Part shown: positions 43,946 to 54,862 of the stretch, piece after piece | How the letters are laid out: the number at the start of each line of letters is the position of its first letter | Position numbering within the stretch: position 1 is the first letter of the stretch | Program-made: the position numbers and the translations under genes | Notes under the pieces: generated by a model | Database searches by the model: none | Told to the model about the DNA's origin: nothing | Seen by the model: the letters and a program-made list of their open reading frames with translations, nothing else | Origin: Haematococcus lacustris | Lineage: Eukaryota; Chlorophyta; Chlorophyceae; Chlamydomonadales; Haematococcaceae | Length of the DNA stretch: 64,000 nt | Direction: 5' to 3' | Assembly (NCBI GenBank): GCA_030144725.1 | Contig: JASKMD010000018.1 | Coordinates: 3,545,026 to 3,609,025, forward strand

Positions 43946-44180
43946 TGGTAGTTTGCACGGGCTGTTAGCCTTACAGAGCATTAAGCTGTTAGTTTTGATG
44001 AGGTGCCCAGTGGTCAAGGTGGATCAGCCCCAGGAAAGAGTGCCACCGGAATGGGGTTTGTAGTCATTAAGGGTGCGACCGAGGTTGGTGCAAGTTCATT
44101 GTAGTAGCTTAGTGAGATTACCCACGGGCAAACATGTTGTTCCTTGTTAAGTGAGTTTTGTTTGTCTGACTAAGGGTCTT
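43946..44180 (+). repeat. Group C Fanzor 3' flank (intact copy)
   Basis: Starts GGTCCTGGTAGTTTGCAC directly after the stop codon and runs through TTAGTTTTGATGAGGTGCCC and GTTCCTTGTTAAG. Shared with 5,203-4,980 (minus) and the split copy at 31,376/41,989. As in group A, this is where the guide RNA and right end of the element would be. Confidence 0.65.
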
Positions 44181-44379
44181 CAAAGAGTGCTCTGGGGGGT
44201 GGGCAAACACTTGGGGCTGACCAAGGAGACATAGGTGGTCCGACACGCGCAAGCTTGTCAACAAGAGTTTCAGTTAAAGAGGACTGTGGAGACAGACGGT
44301 ATCAGCGTGTGCGTCCAATACAAGCGCCCCCTCCCCCCTCCCCCCTCCTCCAACCCCAACCCCAGCTGCCAGCAGCAAC

Positions 44380-45620
44380 AGCCGCCCCAGTGCAGCAGCA
44401 GCAGCGGCCTATGCAGTGGGAATCCCCCACATAGGCAAGGGCATAGCTGAGCAGCGTGAGTTTGTGTTTGATCCAGCAACCCAGCAGTTTGGGGTGGGCA
44501 TCGACCCCGGCGTCACCCAAGCAGTCAGGGCAGCCTCAGGGATCAGGAGTCAGGCCAGCTGGAAGCTGACCAAGGGGCCAGGTGAAGCATGCCAGCGTCC
44601 TTAACAACTCCCGCCGTGACACCTAGCGGTGGCTGGCTCCAATCAAGCCTATCCTCCAGCACCTGGCAGCAGCAAGCTCAGCTGGCACCTCCATGGTGGC
44701 CAACCTGAAGCACATCACCGTCACCCTGACCACCTGGGAAGCGGTGTGGGAGGTGTACCTGGACCCCAAGTAGGCACGGCAGCGGCTGAGGCTGTACGGA
44801 GCCCAGGACCGGGCGCTGGAGCAGTTCTTCAAGCAGGTGAGGGTGGGTGGGTGGGAGGGAGGGTATGGGACTGAGAGGTGATGGGATGGGCATGAGGTGA
44901 AAGAGTAGTTGACTGTGCCATGCCTAACCTGGTGCAACCACGTCAGCCACCGTGTGTGTGCCTTGTGTGCATGGCTGCAGTTGCAGAAGGACATGGAGGA
45001 GGTGTCCATGGAGCGCCATGGGAGTGCCAAGCAGCTGGTGGTGTTCTTTGGCGCTGCTAGCATTTGCACCAGGGGTGGGTGGGGTGCTGACGCGGTGCTG
45101 CGTGCCTGCTGCAAGGTGGTGTGCAGGCCCAGGGGCTCAGACCAGCTGCGGGGCAGGGTGGTGCTTGTGGATGAGTACCGCACCACCCGGGTCAGCTCGG
45201 CAGTGAATGGCCAGCAACCCTGTGAGGAGGAGCTGGACTATGAGCAGCCCACCAGGCGTGCAGGTTGGAAGCCGCCTGCTGCTTCCAGCTTGGAGCCAGC
45301 AGTGTGACCAGCCTGTGTGGGGCCTGATGTGGTGCCCGGTAGTGGCCACCCGCAAGCCCCCACAGGCCCCATGCAGCAGCCAGGAAGCCACACCGGCAGC
45401 AGCCACAGAGCCAGGGCCCAGCACTCTCCCTCCAGCAAAAAAGCAAGCGCACCGAGGCTGAGCAGGCAGCTGAGCCCAGCCAGCCCACCAAGGCTGAGCA
45501 GGCAGCTGAGCTGAGCAAGGGCAAGGAGTACCCCGGCCTATGCTACAAGCGGATTTGAGACAAGCCTCCCAAGGCCCAGCAGCAGCAGCAGCAGCAGCCT
45601 GCTGAGGCACAGTAGTGTGT
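44380..45620 (+). pseudogene. Fanzor group B copy 2, keeps RuvC-I, lacks RuvC-III
   Basis: Frame from about 44,416: PHIGKGIAEQREFVFDPATQ, then RuvC-I, FGVGIDPGVTQAVRAAS. A frame change follows, then a stop (DPK, TAG) before RQRLRLYGAQDRALEQFFKQ ending at GTGAGG (44,837). After the intron (acceptor CTGCAG, about 44,981) come KDMEEVSMERHG, RuvC-II (GRVVLVDEYRTTRVSS), then a one-base shift, GLMWCPVVATRK and a Lys/Glu repeat. The sequence then jumps to GKEYPGLCYKRI, a stop, and a poly-Gln tail: the RuvC-III block is deleted. It is the only group B copy here with the first catalytic Asp. Confidence 0.75.
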
Positions 45621-45812
45621 GCCCCCTTTGTTGAGCTGTCATTAGCTTACAATCAGCGCATGTTTTTCATGCCAACTTTACGCAATAGCCATCAGGGGTC
45701 AGGCAATAGTGTAGGTGGTAGGCACTCATGCACCATGTGCATTGGGTATACACCACACAGCCCAGCAACACCATCTAAGTCGGGCAACTACTAGATGTGC
45801 AGTGAATACGTT

Positions 45813-45848
45813 CAGATTTTCAGATGAAATTTTTCATTGAAAATCTGA
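45813..45848. repeat. AT-rich hairpin
   Basis: CAGATTTTCAGATGAAA and TTTCATTGAAAATCTG pair over 16 bp with a single bulged base and a two-base loop. It lies in a segment absent from the other group B flanks. Confidence 0.8.
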
Positions 45849-45882
45849 ATGAAAATCTGCCAATTTCACAAGCCTGGCCACT

Positions 45883-46054
45883 AGGGCGCGACCGTGATCG
45901 GTTAATATTTACATAACTTTCTTAACAAGAGAAAAACCTTGACAAAAACCTTAACAAAAACCTTAACACACGCGGCCCGACCGTAGAGGCTAAAGTTGTT
46001 AATATTCTGTTAAGGTCAAATACCGCTGGTGTTAATATTAACGGTCGTGCCCTA
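45883..46054. mobile_element. hAT-type MITE, 172 bp
   Basis: Terminal inverted repeats TAGGGCGCGACCGT and ACGGTCGTGCCCTA, flanked by the perfect 8-bp duplication CTGGCCAC (45,875-45,882; 46,055-46,062). Eight-base duplications are the mark of hAT transposases. No coding capacity. The other group B flanks show the empty site. Confidence 0.85.
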
Positions 46055-46135
46055 CTGGCCACTAGTGGCCCCTAGTATTACAGCTAGTGGCCACTACTGG
46101 TAAGGCTCAAAAGGAGGCCCTAGTGAGGGACAAGG

Positions 46136-47029
46136 GGGCTGACCATCACCACCAGTTGCAATCTGCAAGCGTCTGAATTGTTCCTGAAATGTTACCGCCC
46201 TGACCTCCTGTCTCTTTACATGAGATGCACGGAGATGCAGTCAGTCAGAGCTTTGCAGACAGGTTACACCTTGCGGTCAATGTGATCCAGCCCAAGTAAC
46301 TCCTTGACTGCAGCACCTAGCGCTGCTGAGCTTGGGTCTGGGGCCTGTCGAGCAGCTCTGCGCTCTGGCAACGAAGGGAGAGGTCAGAGGGAAGCTCTGC
46401 CACCTTACTTGCGTTTGGCTCTGCTGCAACAGCACTGGCTGGCGTTGCTGGGGTGTGCCGATGGGGAGTGCCCTAAGAAGCCTGCCTGCCGTCACCATTA
46501 CGTGCAGCATGGGGCTGAGGGGTGTTGTGCCCATAGGTGTGCATACCATAAATACAGAAAAAACCCAACAGTCACCAGCATTGCCATGTCCCACAGAAGC
46601 TGGCGGTTGGGAAGAGGCTAGCGATTGGAAACAAGCTGACTTGTAAGCCGCTGCTTCATCATTGCTAGCCTGGTGTGACTGACCAGTCATCCTGGTGACA
46701 GACACAGTTATCCCTGGAGCAGTCAAGTAAGCCAGAGCAGTAACAAGATGAGTCTTGCAGTAGGCTACTGCCATGCTACTCCGTGAGGTGACATGAGAAG
46801 GCGTCATTGGCAAATCATTTCTCCTCCACTACATCTAGCTGCTGAGTCTACTACTGACCACCCATGCCCCGAGACAGTGTCTGCTCTGGGAGGGATGCTG
46901 CAAGCATGCCTGACCAGACTGATTGCCGGCAAAACGTCAGGCAATGCTGCAGCCAGATGATGCAGTTCAGCAGAAGCTGTGCACAGCCTGTTATGCAACG
47001 GGTTATATGCTGCACACAGCAGCTGGGGT
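46136..47029. other. Gap without recognised genes
   Basis: Open frames at 46,277-46,813 on both strands show no family features or splice logic. It lies downstream of the uL24 gene and may include its 3' UTR. Confidence 0.45.
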
Positions 47030-47677
47030 TTAGACCTCCTCCCCGGTCTTGATGAGGTACCGAACTTTCTTGCCCTCTGCATTGAATTTGTAGCCAACGC
47101 GGCTGCGGACCTGCTTCTCCTTGCTGTAGTGCTGCACATTCGAGTGGTCAATCGGAAACTCCAGCTGCTTCTGCTGGCCCTTCTCGTTCTCCGCGCGGGG
47201 AGCCATGTTCTTAGTCTTAATATTCACGCCCTCGACAAACACCATGCCAAGCTTGGGCACCACCTTAGTGATAGTGCCCGTCTTGCCCTTGTCCTTGCCA
47301 GCAATAACCTGCGTGCAATGCAGTGACGCCGTTGCTGTCGATAGCTGTTGCTAAGAGAACCTGGTGCCGCACTCGAGCTGACCTGCACAAAGTCGCCCTT
47401 TTTGACATGCAGCTTCAGGCGCTCCACCTTCCCGTTCTGATTTACCTCCAAGTGCTCCCACTTGCGGCCACCACCTGCGGTCCTGGCCACATAAGCTTAT
47501 CGCACAACCCCAAATCTGTGTTGTGCTAGACGTCGTGGCATGCTCACCAATCTTGGGAATTCTCCCCCAGCCATTGACTACTTGAAGAGCACCGCGCGAA
47601 GCAGCAACGGGACGACACGGGGCTGCGCCGCAGCCAAATACTCCACCACAAACCCGCTGTGCCACAGCTGATTGCAT
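47030..47677 (-). CDS. Plastid ribosomal protein uL24 (nuclear-encoded)
   Basis: uL24 binds 23S rRNA and starts assembly of the large subunit. Three exons with agreeing phases: 47,677-47,548 ([20 protein letters not shown], transit peptide, to IPKI), 47,474-47,383 ([25 protein letters not shown]) and 47,308-47,030 ([32 protein letters not shown], ending IKTGEEV and TAA). The KOW motif spans [18 protein letters not shown], split by the second intron. The product has 166 residues, right for an organellar L24 with presequence. Plastid rather than mitochondrial targeting is inferred from the KTKNMAP form and the extended C-terminus. No lesions. Confidence 0.88.
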
Positions 47678-48093
47678 CTTACCGCGCCTGTCTCTTCGCA
47701 GGCTCGATACACGTCCCCAAACTCATGCATTTTGTGCAACCATGCATTTGTGTTTTTCAGCATCTGGATTGTTACTGAAACGTTACCGACCTGGCCTACT
47801 GCCTTTTTGCATATGCATATTGCCCATCAGTTTTATACCAGGCAGCCTAACAGTGAGCCAAGCAGCCTGATGGCTGACGGTTGAAGCCTTCTTTTTACCC
47901 AGACACATACTGTAATGATACGCCTTGTTGGTGATTTCACCAGATCACTCCGTCGACAGCCGTCGTCGATCACTAATTGTGTCAGTGGGATTTGTTTGAA
48001 CATTGTAAAAACTTTAAATGTTTTTGCGTATCAAACGGTATTCCGTTACAAACAGTTCCATAACGGTTGGATGTCACGGTTGGATCTTGCGGT

Positions 48094-49073
48094 TTAAAGA
48101 TGAGGCGGCTGCCCCTGCCAAGCAGCCTAGCAGGTGAGCTTCACCCTCCCACATCACCAATGTTGAAGAAGTGTCCATTGTTTGCCGGCGCATAACCCCC
48201 CTACGTCCAACGTTGTCTTTTATTGGGATTTTATGTCTTGCCAATACCAAACTCCCTGCCCCCACCTCCCAACTGAAGATGTGGCGATAGACGCTGGCAT
48301 GAAACACATGTTCTCATGTAAGCGACAGCTTGAGCATTGCTTAGTGCACCCATCACTGTGCTACAGGCTTCTGGGCTCAGGCCTTGGGTGGGCGGTCTTG
48401 CAGCTTCTTGGAGCTCACTGCTGGGTACTCCTTGCCTAGGGCAGGAGCCGCTGCTCGGTGTGGCCACCAGCTCAGCTCCAGTGGGCGCCATGGGGCCTCC
48501 CCCGCCCGCTGGAGGTCGAGGGCTGTGTTGCAGTCCCTGTCCACCCATATGCCATTGCAGCCAGGGGCAGCCAGGGGCACCACATGAGACCTGGCGAAGC
48601 GCTGGCTCCAGGCTCGCACGCTTGCCTCCATTGCTTGCCATTGATTGTGAAGCCAGGCCAGATTGATGCTTTGCCTTGAGGAGCTAACTAGCAGTGAGGG
48701 GCGTGGATAACAAGCAGTTGACGGCGCGTAAAGGCGATGATGTGTAGTGTAAACATGCATGTTGAGAAGAGTACAAACATTCAACGGGTATTTCACCCAC
48801 CTCAAGCCATGGGCCCTGGCCCGCTTTCTCCATGGGTCTAGCCCCTGGCCTCCCGCTCCCTCCCGCCGCCCCCCGCCTAAGTCCAGCTCCCCCACTCCAC
48901 TCCACTGCCTCCCACACTAACACTGCCCACTGACACATCAGTGCAGCGAACAGGCCATGTTGAGCTGCCCTAGATGGGGTCAGAGCCAGCCAGCCAACCA
49001 GCCCACTAACCCCCTTACCACCCGACAGGACTCGACAAGTGGACCAGCAACCTCTAAGAATGAAGGAATCAAT
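48094..49073 (-). pseudogene. Fanzor group D fragment; left arm of a large inverted repeat
   Basis: The minus strand reads MHVYTTHHRLYAPSTACYPR upstream of WLHNQWQAMEASVRAWSQRF, SHVVPLAAPGC, RuvC-III (IWVDRDCNTALDLQRAGEAP), LELSWW and a tail ending LQDRPPKA. The zinc region and RuvC-I/-II are missing. The whole 0.98-kb segment is repeated in inverse orientation at 53,845-54,862 (about 95% identical by eye, with a 35-base length difference near the outer end). Between 47,678 and 48,093 I see nothing but the uL24 promoter side. Confidence 0.75.
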
Positions 49074-49129
49074 TCAGCACCGTGTCCCATAATACTTTCC
49101 CATAATACTTGCTGGTACACAGTGTGCAC

Positions 49130-49914
49130 TAGGGCGCGACCGATCATATGACTTGCTGAGGAATTGGTCATGTGACTGAATATGATGGCATAAAGATGTG
49201 ATATGACCGGGTCTGTAGTCAAGAGGCATGTATGTGGCATATATATAATGTAGCAGATTACCACCACAATCCACCTGGGAACCCCGAGTGTAGAGAGGGT
49301 TTGACGCCAAATAGTATCGCTCTCAGTTGCAGTTAGCCCGCCGCAACACTCCTCTGCTCTCCGCGAAGTTAACCATTGAGGTTGAGAACACAGCAATGAG
49401 GCTTTCTACATCCTCTTTTAATCGATCTCTGTAGTCATGCGCAAAATGGTATTGGCGCCCGTCATGTCCGGGTTCCATGCTCCTATCTCAAAGTCGTCAA
49501 GCTCCTCAGCTTCAGCGGCCGGAGCAACTTGTGTGTGGTGTACAAACCTTGTAGCATGCGATGCTAAGGTTGCATGCTATTGCTTCAGCAAAAGGGGCAG
49601 TAAATTCGAAATGCTCGGCGGTTGGGTCGCCACGGGTCGTCCATTTGCGCTGCTGAGACGCTCCCCAAGCAGCTACAGGTGTGCAGGAGAACCGTGTGGA
49701 GTTCGCCCGCGCTTCGCGCCAGTCACTTTTGCACACGGCCGAAGAATGCAGCGGTTGAGAGCAAATGGGATTCTAGAAACTTGGGAACAGAGCCCATAGC
49801 TTGTTGTTGATGCGCAATTGATTTTGGTTCGGTTTTGGCTTGATCATATTTCATCACATTCTCTGGCTTGATCATATTGGGTCATATCTTAAAGATTTTT
49901 TCGGGCGCGCCTTA
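49130..49914. mobile_element. Non-autonomous hAT element, 785 bp
   Basis: Ends TAGGGCGCGACCGA and TCGGGCGCGCCTTA, related to the 172-bp MITE ends, with the perfect 8-bp duplication GTGTGCAC (49,122-49,129; 49,915-49,922). Inside, frames of about 75-120 codons exist on both strands (49,437-49,799) but none resembles a hAT transposase. TGATCATAT motifs recur near both ends. Confidence 0.75.
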
Positions 49915-49922
49915 GTGTGCAC

Positions 49923-51334
49923 GCTGCTGCAGGTCCGGCACGACCCAAGCTGATGCATGAGCTGGTACCTCCTGACCTACTGCTGCGCAATTGCCACCAT
50001 GCGAGCATTGCGCTGTGTGTAATTGGCCGTTTTTTGCCTGGCCATGCAGAGAATGGAGAGTAACTAGTGGACATGACTAGGGTTTTCACGTCTTTGTCTA
50101 CGTTGTCACGGCCACGTACTTTTCAACGTTCCATCCTTGAAAATCCTTTCACATCGGGAGCAAGTGTCTGTGCAGGAGCTACTCAGCACGGATAACAGGG
50201 CAACAGCATGAAGGTGCGTGACTGACCATCATCACACCTCATCAACACAGGTGCCACGGTTATAGAGAGCTGACATGGCAGCATGGACATCAATCCATGT
50301 GTAGCCATGCAACCCCCTTCACCCGCTCTTTGGCATACCTGGCATCATGGTCATGCTGGCACCGCTGCATGTCCTGCTGTGCCCAAACACCAGCTGTGCC
50401 AATGCACCTCAACTTCTATGGACTGGCTACTTTCCTGAAGCCAAACACCTATCATGCTCCATCCCAGAGCACTGCTCTGCCTCAACCGTCGTGGAAGGCG
50501 ACCACCATGTGCATCTCCTGCATTGCCTTTGGCTTCACCAGCAGACCCGCAGCAGCACTGATTGCTGCAGGGGGAGGTTCCGTACCCACTGACCTGACCC
50601 ATGACCAATCTCTTGACAGTGATGCCGCTTCAAAGCCAGACACTGTCTTGTCCCAGTAGGCCGCACTGGGATGGGGTAGGCTGTGCGGGCAACTTCCCAG
50701 CCGGTGCTCCTAGTGGGCCCCACCCTACATGGGCACAGCGCCCATGGCCTTGCCCTCGGGACCTTACTGTCAAGAAGTCGGTGGGCAAGGGTGCTGTACA
50801 CCACATCTCCCACATCCCATTGCCTCCTGAGTCTGTAAGACTGGCAAGTACTGGGCTGTGCAACAGCTGTGCCACTCACTAATTTGCGGGCAAGCTTGCC
50901 ATTCCGTTGCTGGCCCACCAGCTACGTACCATTCACTTGCGGTTGCCTGACCCCCGCCGAGGTAAAGGGAAGGGGACTCGTAGGTTCTGGACCTGGTGCC
51001 TCTTGATGACTTGGGCACCGCCAGGAGCGGGCTAGGAGGGAAGGCAGAGTGTGTAGTGGTGCAGCAATGCAGTTGTGTACCCACTCAGCCAACGGCCAGG
51101 GGTGAAGGGATGGGGGGTGCATGGGCTGCTGGGCAAAAGGGCTGATGCACTGCGTCCTGGGTAGCTGGGTGCTGGCTTCGTGTTGAATGCAATGCCACCT
51201 CGCATCCCACACATTCTCACACATACAGCCTGGCCCTCACCCCACTGCTGCTGGCTGACTTCGTGCGGCATTGCCCTGGCCAGACTGGGAGGCCTGTGCT
51301 GGCGGGCTCTGAGGCTGCTGGGGAAGGCGGCCGG
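49923..51334. other. Downstream region of the PRXL2-like gene
   Basis: No gene recognised. The minus-strand 3' UTR of the PRXL2-like gene must begin at 51,334. I looked for a selenocysteine insertion element (ATGA, apical AA, GA core) on this strand and found none I could defend by eye. Confidence 0.5.
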
Positions 51335-53644
51335 CTAGGAAGAGCAGCATGCCGCGAGCACTTCAGCGTTGGGAGCGTGGGCACCGACAGCAGGGTCCTG
51401 CCGAAAGACGAAGGAGCAGTGAGGCACAGGTGAGGCAGGACAGCAGAATAGAGCAGAAAGGCCCATATTTGTATGCGAGCAAGCCGGCCCTGTTGCCCCT
51501 GAGCGCCTCAGTCATTGCCACACATTGCACATGTCCATGCGAAACTGCATGCTGCTTCCATCCACTTCCTTTTGTTTCCAACATGTGTGATGCTACCACT
51601 CTTGCTGGTCCTGTTCGGGGTGCTGCTCGGGGCCCTGCTGGTGCTGCTGGTGCTGCTGCTGCTGTTGGCAGTGGTGCAGGTGCCACAGGGCCAGGTGGTG
51701 CTGCTGGTGTGCGACTGACCTGGTGGGCGTACAGCACGCGTGGCCCGTCAAACACATAGAGGCCACCCTGCTGGGTGGTGGCATCCAGGGAGGGAGGGGA
51801 TATGAACTTGTACTGCTTCAGCACGCCCTGGAAGGCTGCAAGGTCCTTGGATCGCCAGGCCTAGCGGAGGAGTACAAGGGGAATAGTCAGGGTAAGGGTG
51901 AGGTCTGGGGATGGGGCTGAGGTGGGTATGGGCCAACGGCGTGAGGCAGGAGTTACGCAGGAGGGATTGAACACAACACACACTGGGTAGTGCTGGTAGG
52001 AAGATGCAGGAGTCAGATGCTGAGGCAAACAGGCAGGCATGCAAGCGTATGCGACACCTAAGCAGGCAGGCAGGGTGGCAGGTGGCCTGTGGCTCCTAGG
52101 ACACCTAAGCAGGCCGGCAGGCAGGGTGGCAGGTGGCTCCTAGCCAGCCAGAACTGCCAGCAGGCCCTGGCAGCCAGCCAGAACTGGTGGCAGGGTGGCA
52201 GGTGGCCTGTGCCCAGGTCTGGCTCCTAGCCAGCCACAACTGACAAGCCTGTGTGCTGATGTTGTATGATGACCAACAGCCATATCCGCCATTTGCTTGC
52301 CCAAGCTGCAAGGGCAGGCCCAGGGCTGGCAATGCAGTGCAGTGCACAATGCAGTGATCAGTGAGTGGGTAGGGCCATGGGCACACTGGCTGGGTAGGGT
52401 TGCAAGGAAATGGCAGGGACACTGCCTGTAACAGGGGGCGATGGGATGTGCAGGGTGTGCTACGGACCTCTGCTGCCTCCGACGAGAACATGGACCAGAA
52501 CCCTGACTTCAGTGCCAGTGTGCGGTACAGGGCCCGCTCCGGGTCCAGGTACAGCAGCTCAGGGGGGAAGGGCAGGTCCGTGCAGAACTGACGCCCTCCT
52601 TGCGGCGTCCCTGTCTCAGCCATGCACACACAAGGGATACCAGGTCAACACCTGATCTGCCACAGAAACTGGCTCAAACACCTTTACTAACACTCATAAG
52701 AGAATCATCCCACAGCGTGCCACCTTGTGGCAACAAGACTGTGGACTGATGCACAGGGTAGGCAGTGACTGACCTGCACTGGTGAGGGTGCTGCAGCTGC
52801 TACAGCTGGCTACTGACGCCACTGCGGCTGCAAGCGCTGGCCATTGTGTTTCTGTCTTGTTATGCCAGGTCTTAGTTGCAGCTGTCCTTGTGGACGTGCA
52901 GCCTGCTGCACTGTGAGGCCCAGTGCAACAGCTCACCTATGGACACCACCACCAGTTTGTAGCCCGCCTTGTCAAAGGTGGGCTTCAGAGAGAGCAGGTT
53001 TTGCGCCTGCTCCCAACACAACTTAGCACACAGCAGACATGCCAGGTACACAGGGCAAGCACAAGGGTGACAGCATTACCCAGCAGCGCTGCAGGATATG
53101 GCATGCTCTGGCGTATGTAATGCGGATGCACACCCAAACGCAGGGCCATGCCTCTCGTGTGCACCAGGCCATCACGTATTGTCGCTTACTGAGATGACAA
53201 GCAGAAGCAGCCCAATGCCACACAACAGTTGCGCATGTGGTCGTTGATGTTGTTGTCCCATTGCCACTTACAGGTCATCCTAAGTGCCGCAATAGACCGA
53301 GCACCACCTTGCCCTCTACAACCTCTTGCAAAAGCATGCGGGTGCCTGTGATTCGTAGCAGGGCGACGCCCTGGGCCCTGCGCACAGACACGGCTCTACT
53401 GTGGACCACACAGTTCATGACTGCTTGGTCGGCACGAGGCTGGGTGACACTGTTGGGCACCGTTGGGCACGCGCGCTGCACGTCAAGCTCACCCAATCAG
53501 AGGGTTCGGGAGGTCTGTGCCCACGTATGACGCAGGGCTTGCTGCGTGCAGCCTGGAGCGGGGCACACGCGGCTGTATCGCCGAGGAGGCGGCTGCGCGA
53601 GACAGAGACCTAGGTGCAGTACCAAAGCGCAAGGACATCATCAT
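51335..53644 (-). CDS. PRXL2/SELENOU-type thioredoxin-fold protein, candidate selenoprotein
   Basis: AhpC/TSA-like PRXL2 proteins use a CxxC site for redox or peroxide work. Six exons in phase: 53,644-53,493 (MMMSLRFGTAPRSLSRAAAS, organelle presequence, to PNPLIG); 53,377-53,272 (VALLRITGTRMLLQEVVEGK, VVLGLLRHLG, TGA, Pro); 53,021-52,937 (LCWEQAQNLLSLKPTFDKAG, VVVSIG); 52,610-52,468 (QFCTDLPFPPELLYLDPERA, SGFWSMFSSEAAE); 51,860-51,720 (AWRSKDLAAFQGVLKQYKF, QQGGLYVFDG); and 51,397-51,335 (DPAVGAHAPNAEVLAACCSS, TAG). The TGA at codon 85 replaces the first Cys: G-TGA-P-L-C-W where relatives have GCPxCW. No other stop occurs in 229 codons. Reading it as selenocysteine is the simplest account; a Cys-to-stop pseudogene is the alternative. 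The gene sits between inverted repeat arms. Confidence 0.82.
53275..53277 (-). other. In-frame TGA, probable selenocysteine codon
   Basis: It lies three codons after RHL and one codon before the CCT|GTAAGT splice donor; the next exon restores LCW, giving U-x-x-C. It is the only in-frame stop in the gene before TAG. Confidence 0.7.
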
Positions 53645-53844
53645 CGCGGCTTGTGCTTGATTAAGCCCACGGTTTTGATGTTCAAAGATATCGTAATGTC
53701 GTGGCTAATGCGATATGCACAACTATCCGAACTCCGCCATGTAAAACCATTGAGAAACATGAAGTCGTCGTCCACGTTGAAGCTGCGCTAGGAGCTGTGT
53801 GGTGCAGCAGTTGTCGGGCGAGTAGCAGGCAGGGCCAGATGGTA

Positions 53845-54862
53845 CTTGATTTCTTCATTCTTGGTAGTTGCTGGTCCACATGTAGAGTCCCGTCGGGTGG
53901 TAAGGGTAAGGGGTTAGTGGGCAGGCTGGCTGGCTCTGACCCCATCTAGGGCAGCTCAACATGGCCTGTTCGCTGCCCTGCTGTGTCAGTGGGCAGTGTT
54001 AGGGTGTGAGGCAGTGGAGTGGGGTGGAGGGGCTGGACTTGGGCGGGGGGCGGCGGGAGGGAGCGGGAGGCCAGGGGCTGGACTCATGGAGAAAGCGGGC
54101 CAGAGTCCGTGGCTTGAGGTGGGTGAAATATCCGTTGAATGTTTGTACTCTTCTCAACATGCATGTTTACACTACACATCATCGCCTTTACGCGCCGTCA
54201 ACTGCTTGTTATCCACGCCCCTCACTGCTAGTTAGCTCCTCAAGGCAAAGCATCAATCTGGCCTGGCTTCACAATCAGTGGCAAGCAATGGAGGCAAGCG
54301 TGCGAGCCTGGAGCCAGCGCTTCGCCAGGTCTCATGTGGTGCCCCTGGCTGCCCCTGGCTGCAATGGCATATGGGTGGACAGGGACTGCAACACAGCCCT
54401 CGACCTCCAGCGGGCGGGGGAGGCCCCATGGCGCCCACTGGAGCTGAGCTGGTGGCCACACCGAGCAGCGACTCCTGCCCTAGGCAAGGAGTACCCAGCA
54501 GTGAGCTCCAAGAAGCTGCAAGACCGCCCACCCAAGGCCTGAGCCCAGCAGCCTGTAGCACAGTGATGGGTGCACCAGGCAATGCTCAAGCTGTTGCTTA
54601 CATGAGAACATGTGTTTCATACCAGCGTCTATCGCCACATCTTCAGTAGGGGGTGGGGGCAGGGAGTTGAGTATTGGCCAGACATGAAATCCCGATAAAA
54701 GACAACGTTGGACGTAGGGGGGTTATGCGCCGGCAAACAATGACACTTCTTCAACATTGTTGTTATGGGAGGGTGAAGCTCACCTGCTAGGCTGCTTGGC
54801 AAGGGCAAACAACATCCAGCATTGACAACACACAGCACTGGACAGCCGCCTCATCTAAAAAC
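53845..54862 (+). pseudogene. Fanzor group D fragment; right arm of the inverted repeat
   Basis: Mirror image of 48,094-49,073: WLHNQWQAMEASVRAWSQRF, IWVDRDCNTALDLQRAGEAP (RuvC-III) and a tail ending LQDRPPKA with TGA at 54,541. The flank after the stop (CAATGCTCAAGC, then GTTATGCGCCGGCAAACAAT) is the same in both arms. Arms are about 1 kb with 4.77 kb between them. Confidence 0.75.

Larger units (their letters stand above)
45620..46135 (+). repeat. Group B Fanzor 3' flank, carrying two insertions
   Basis: GGCAATAGTGTAGGTGGTAG, CATTGGGTATAC and the CTAGTGGCC palindromes match the flanks of the 4.2-kb and 58.6-kb copies, ending CCCTAGTGAGGGACAAGGGGG. Two later insertions interrupt it: an AT-rich hairpin segment (about 45,790-45,874) and a hAT MITE (45,883-46,054). 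Confidence 0.75.

Noticed and set aside
46277..46813. A 178-codon minus-strand gene downstream of uL24
   Set aside because: No conserved motif, no splice logic and a competing open frame on the other strand.
49950..51334. A SECIS element for the selenoprotein candidate
   Set aside because: Several GTGA/ATGA starts were tried by eye, but none gave a helix of about 12 bp with an apical AA and a matching GA; not reported as a feature.
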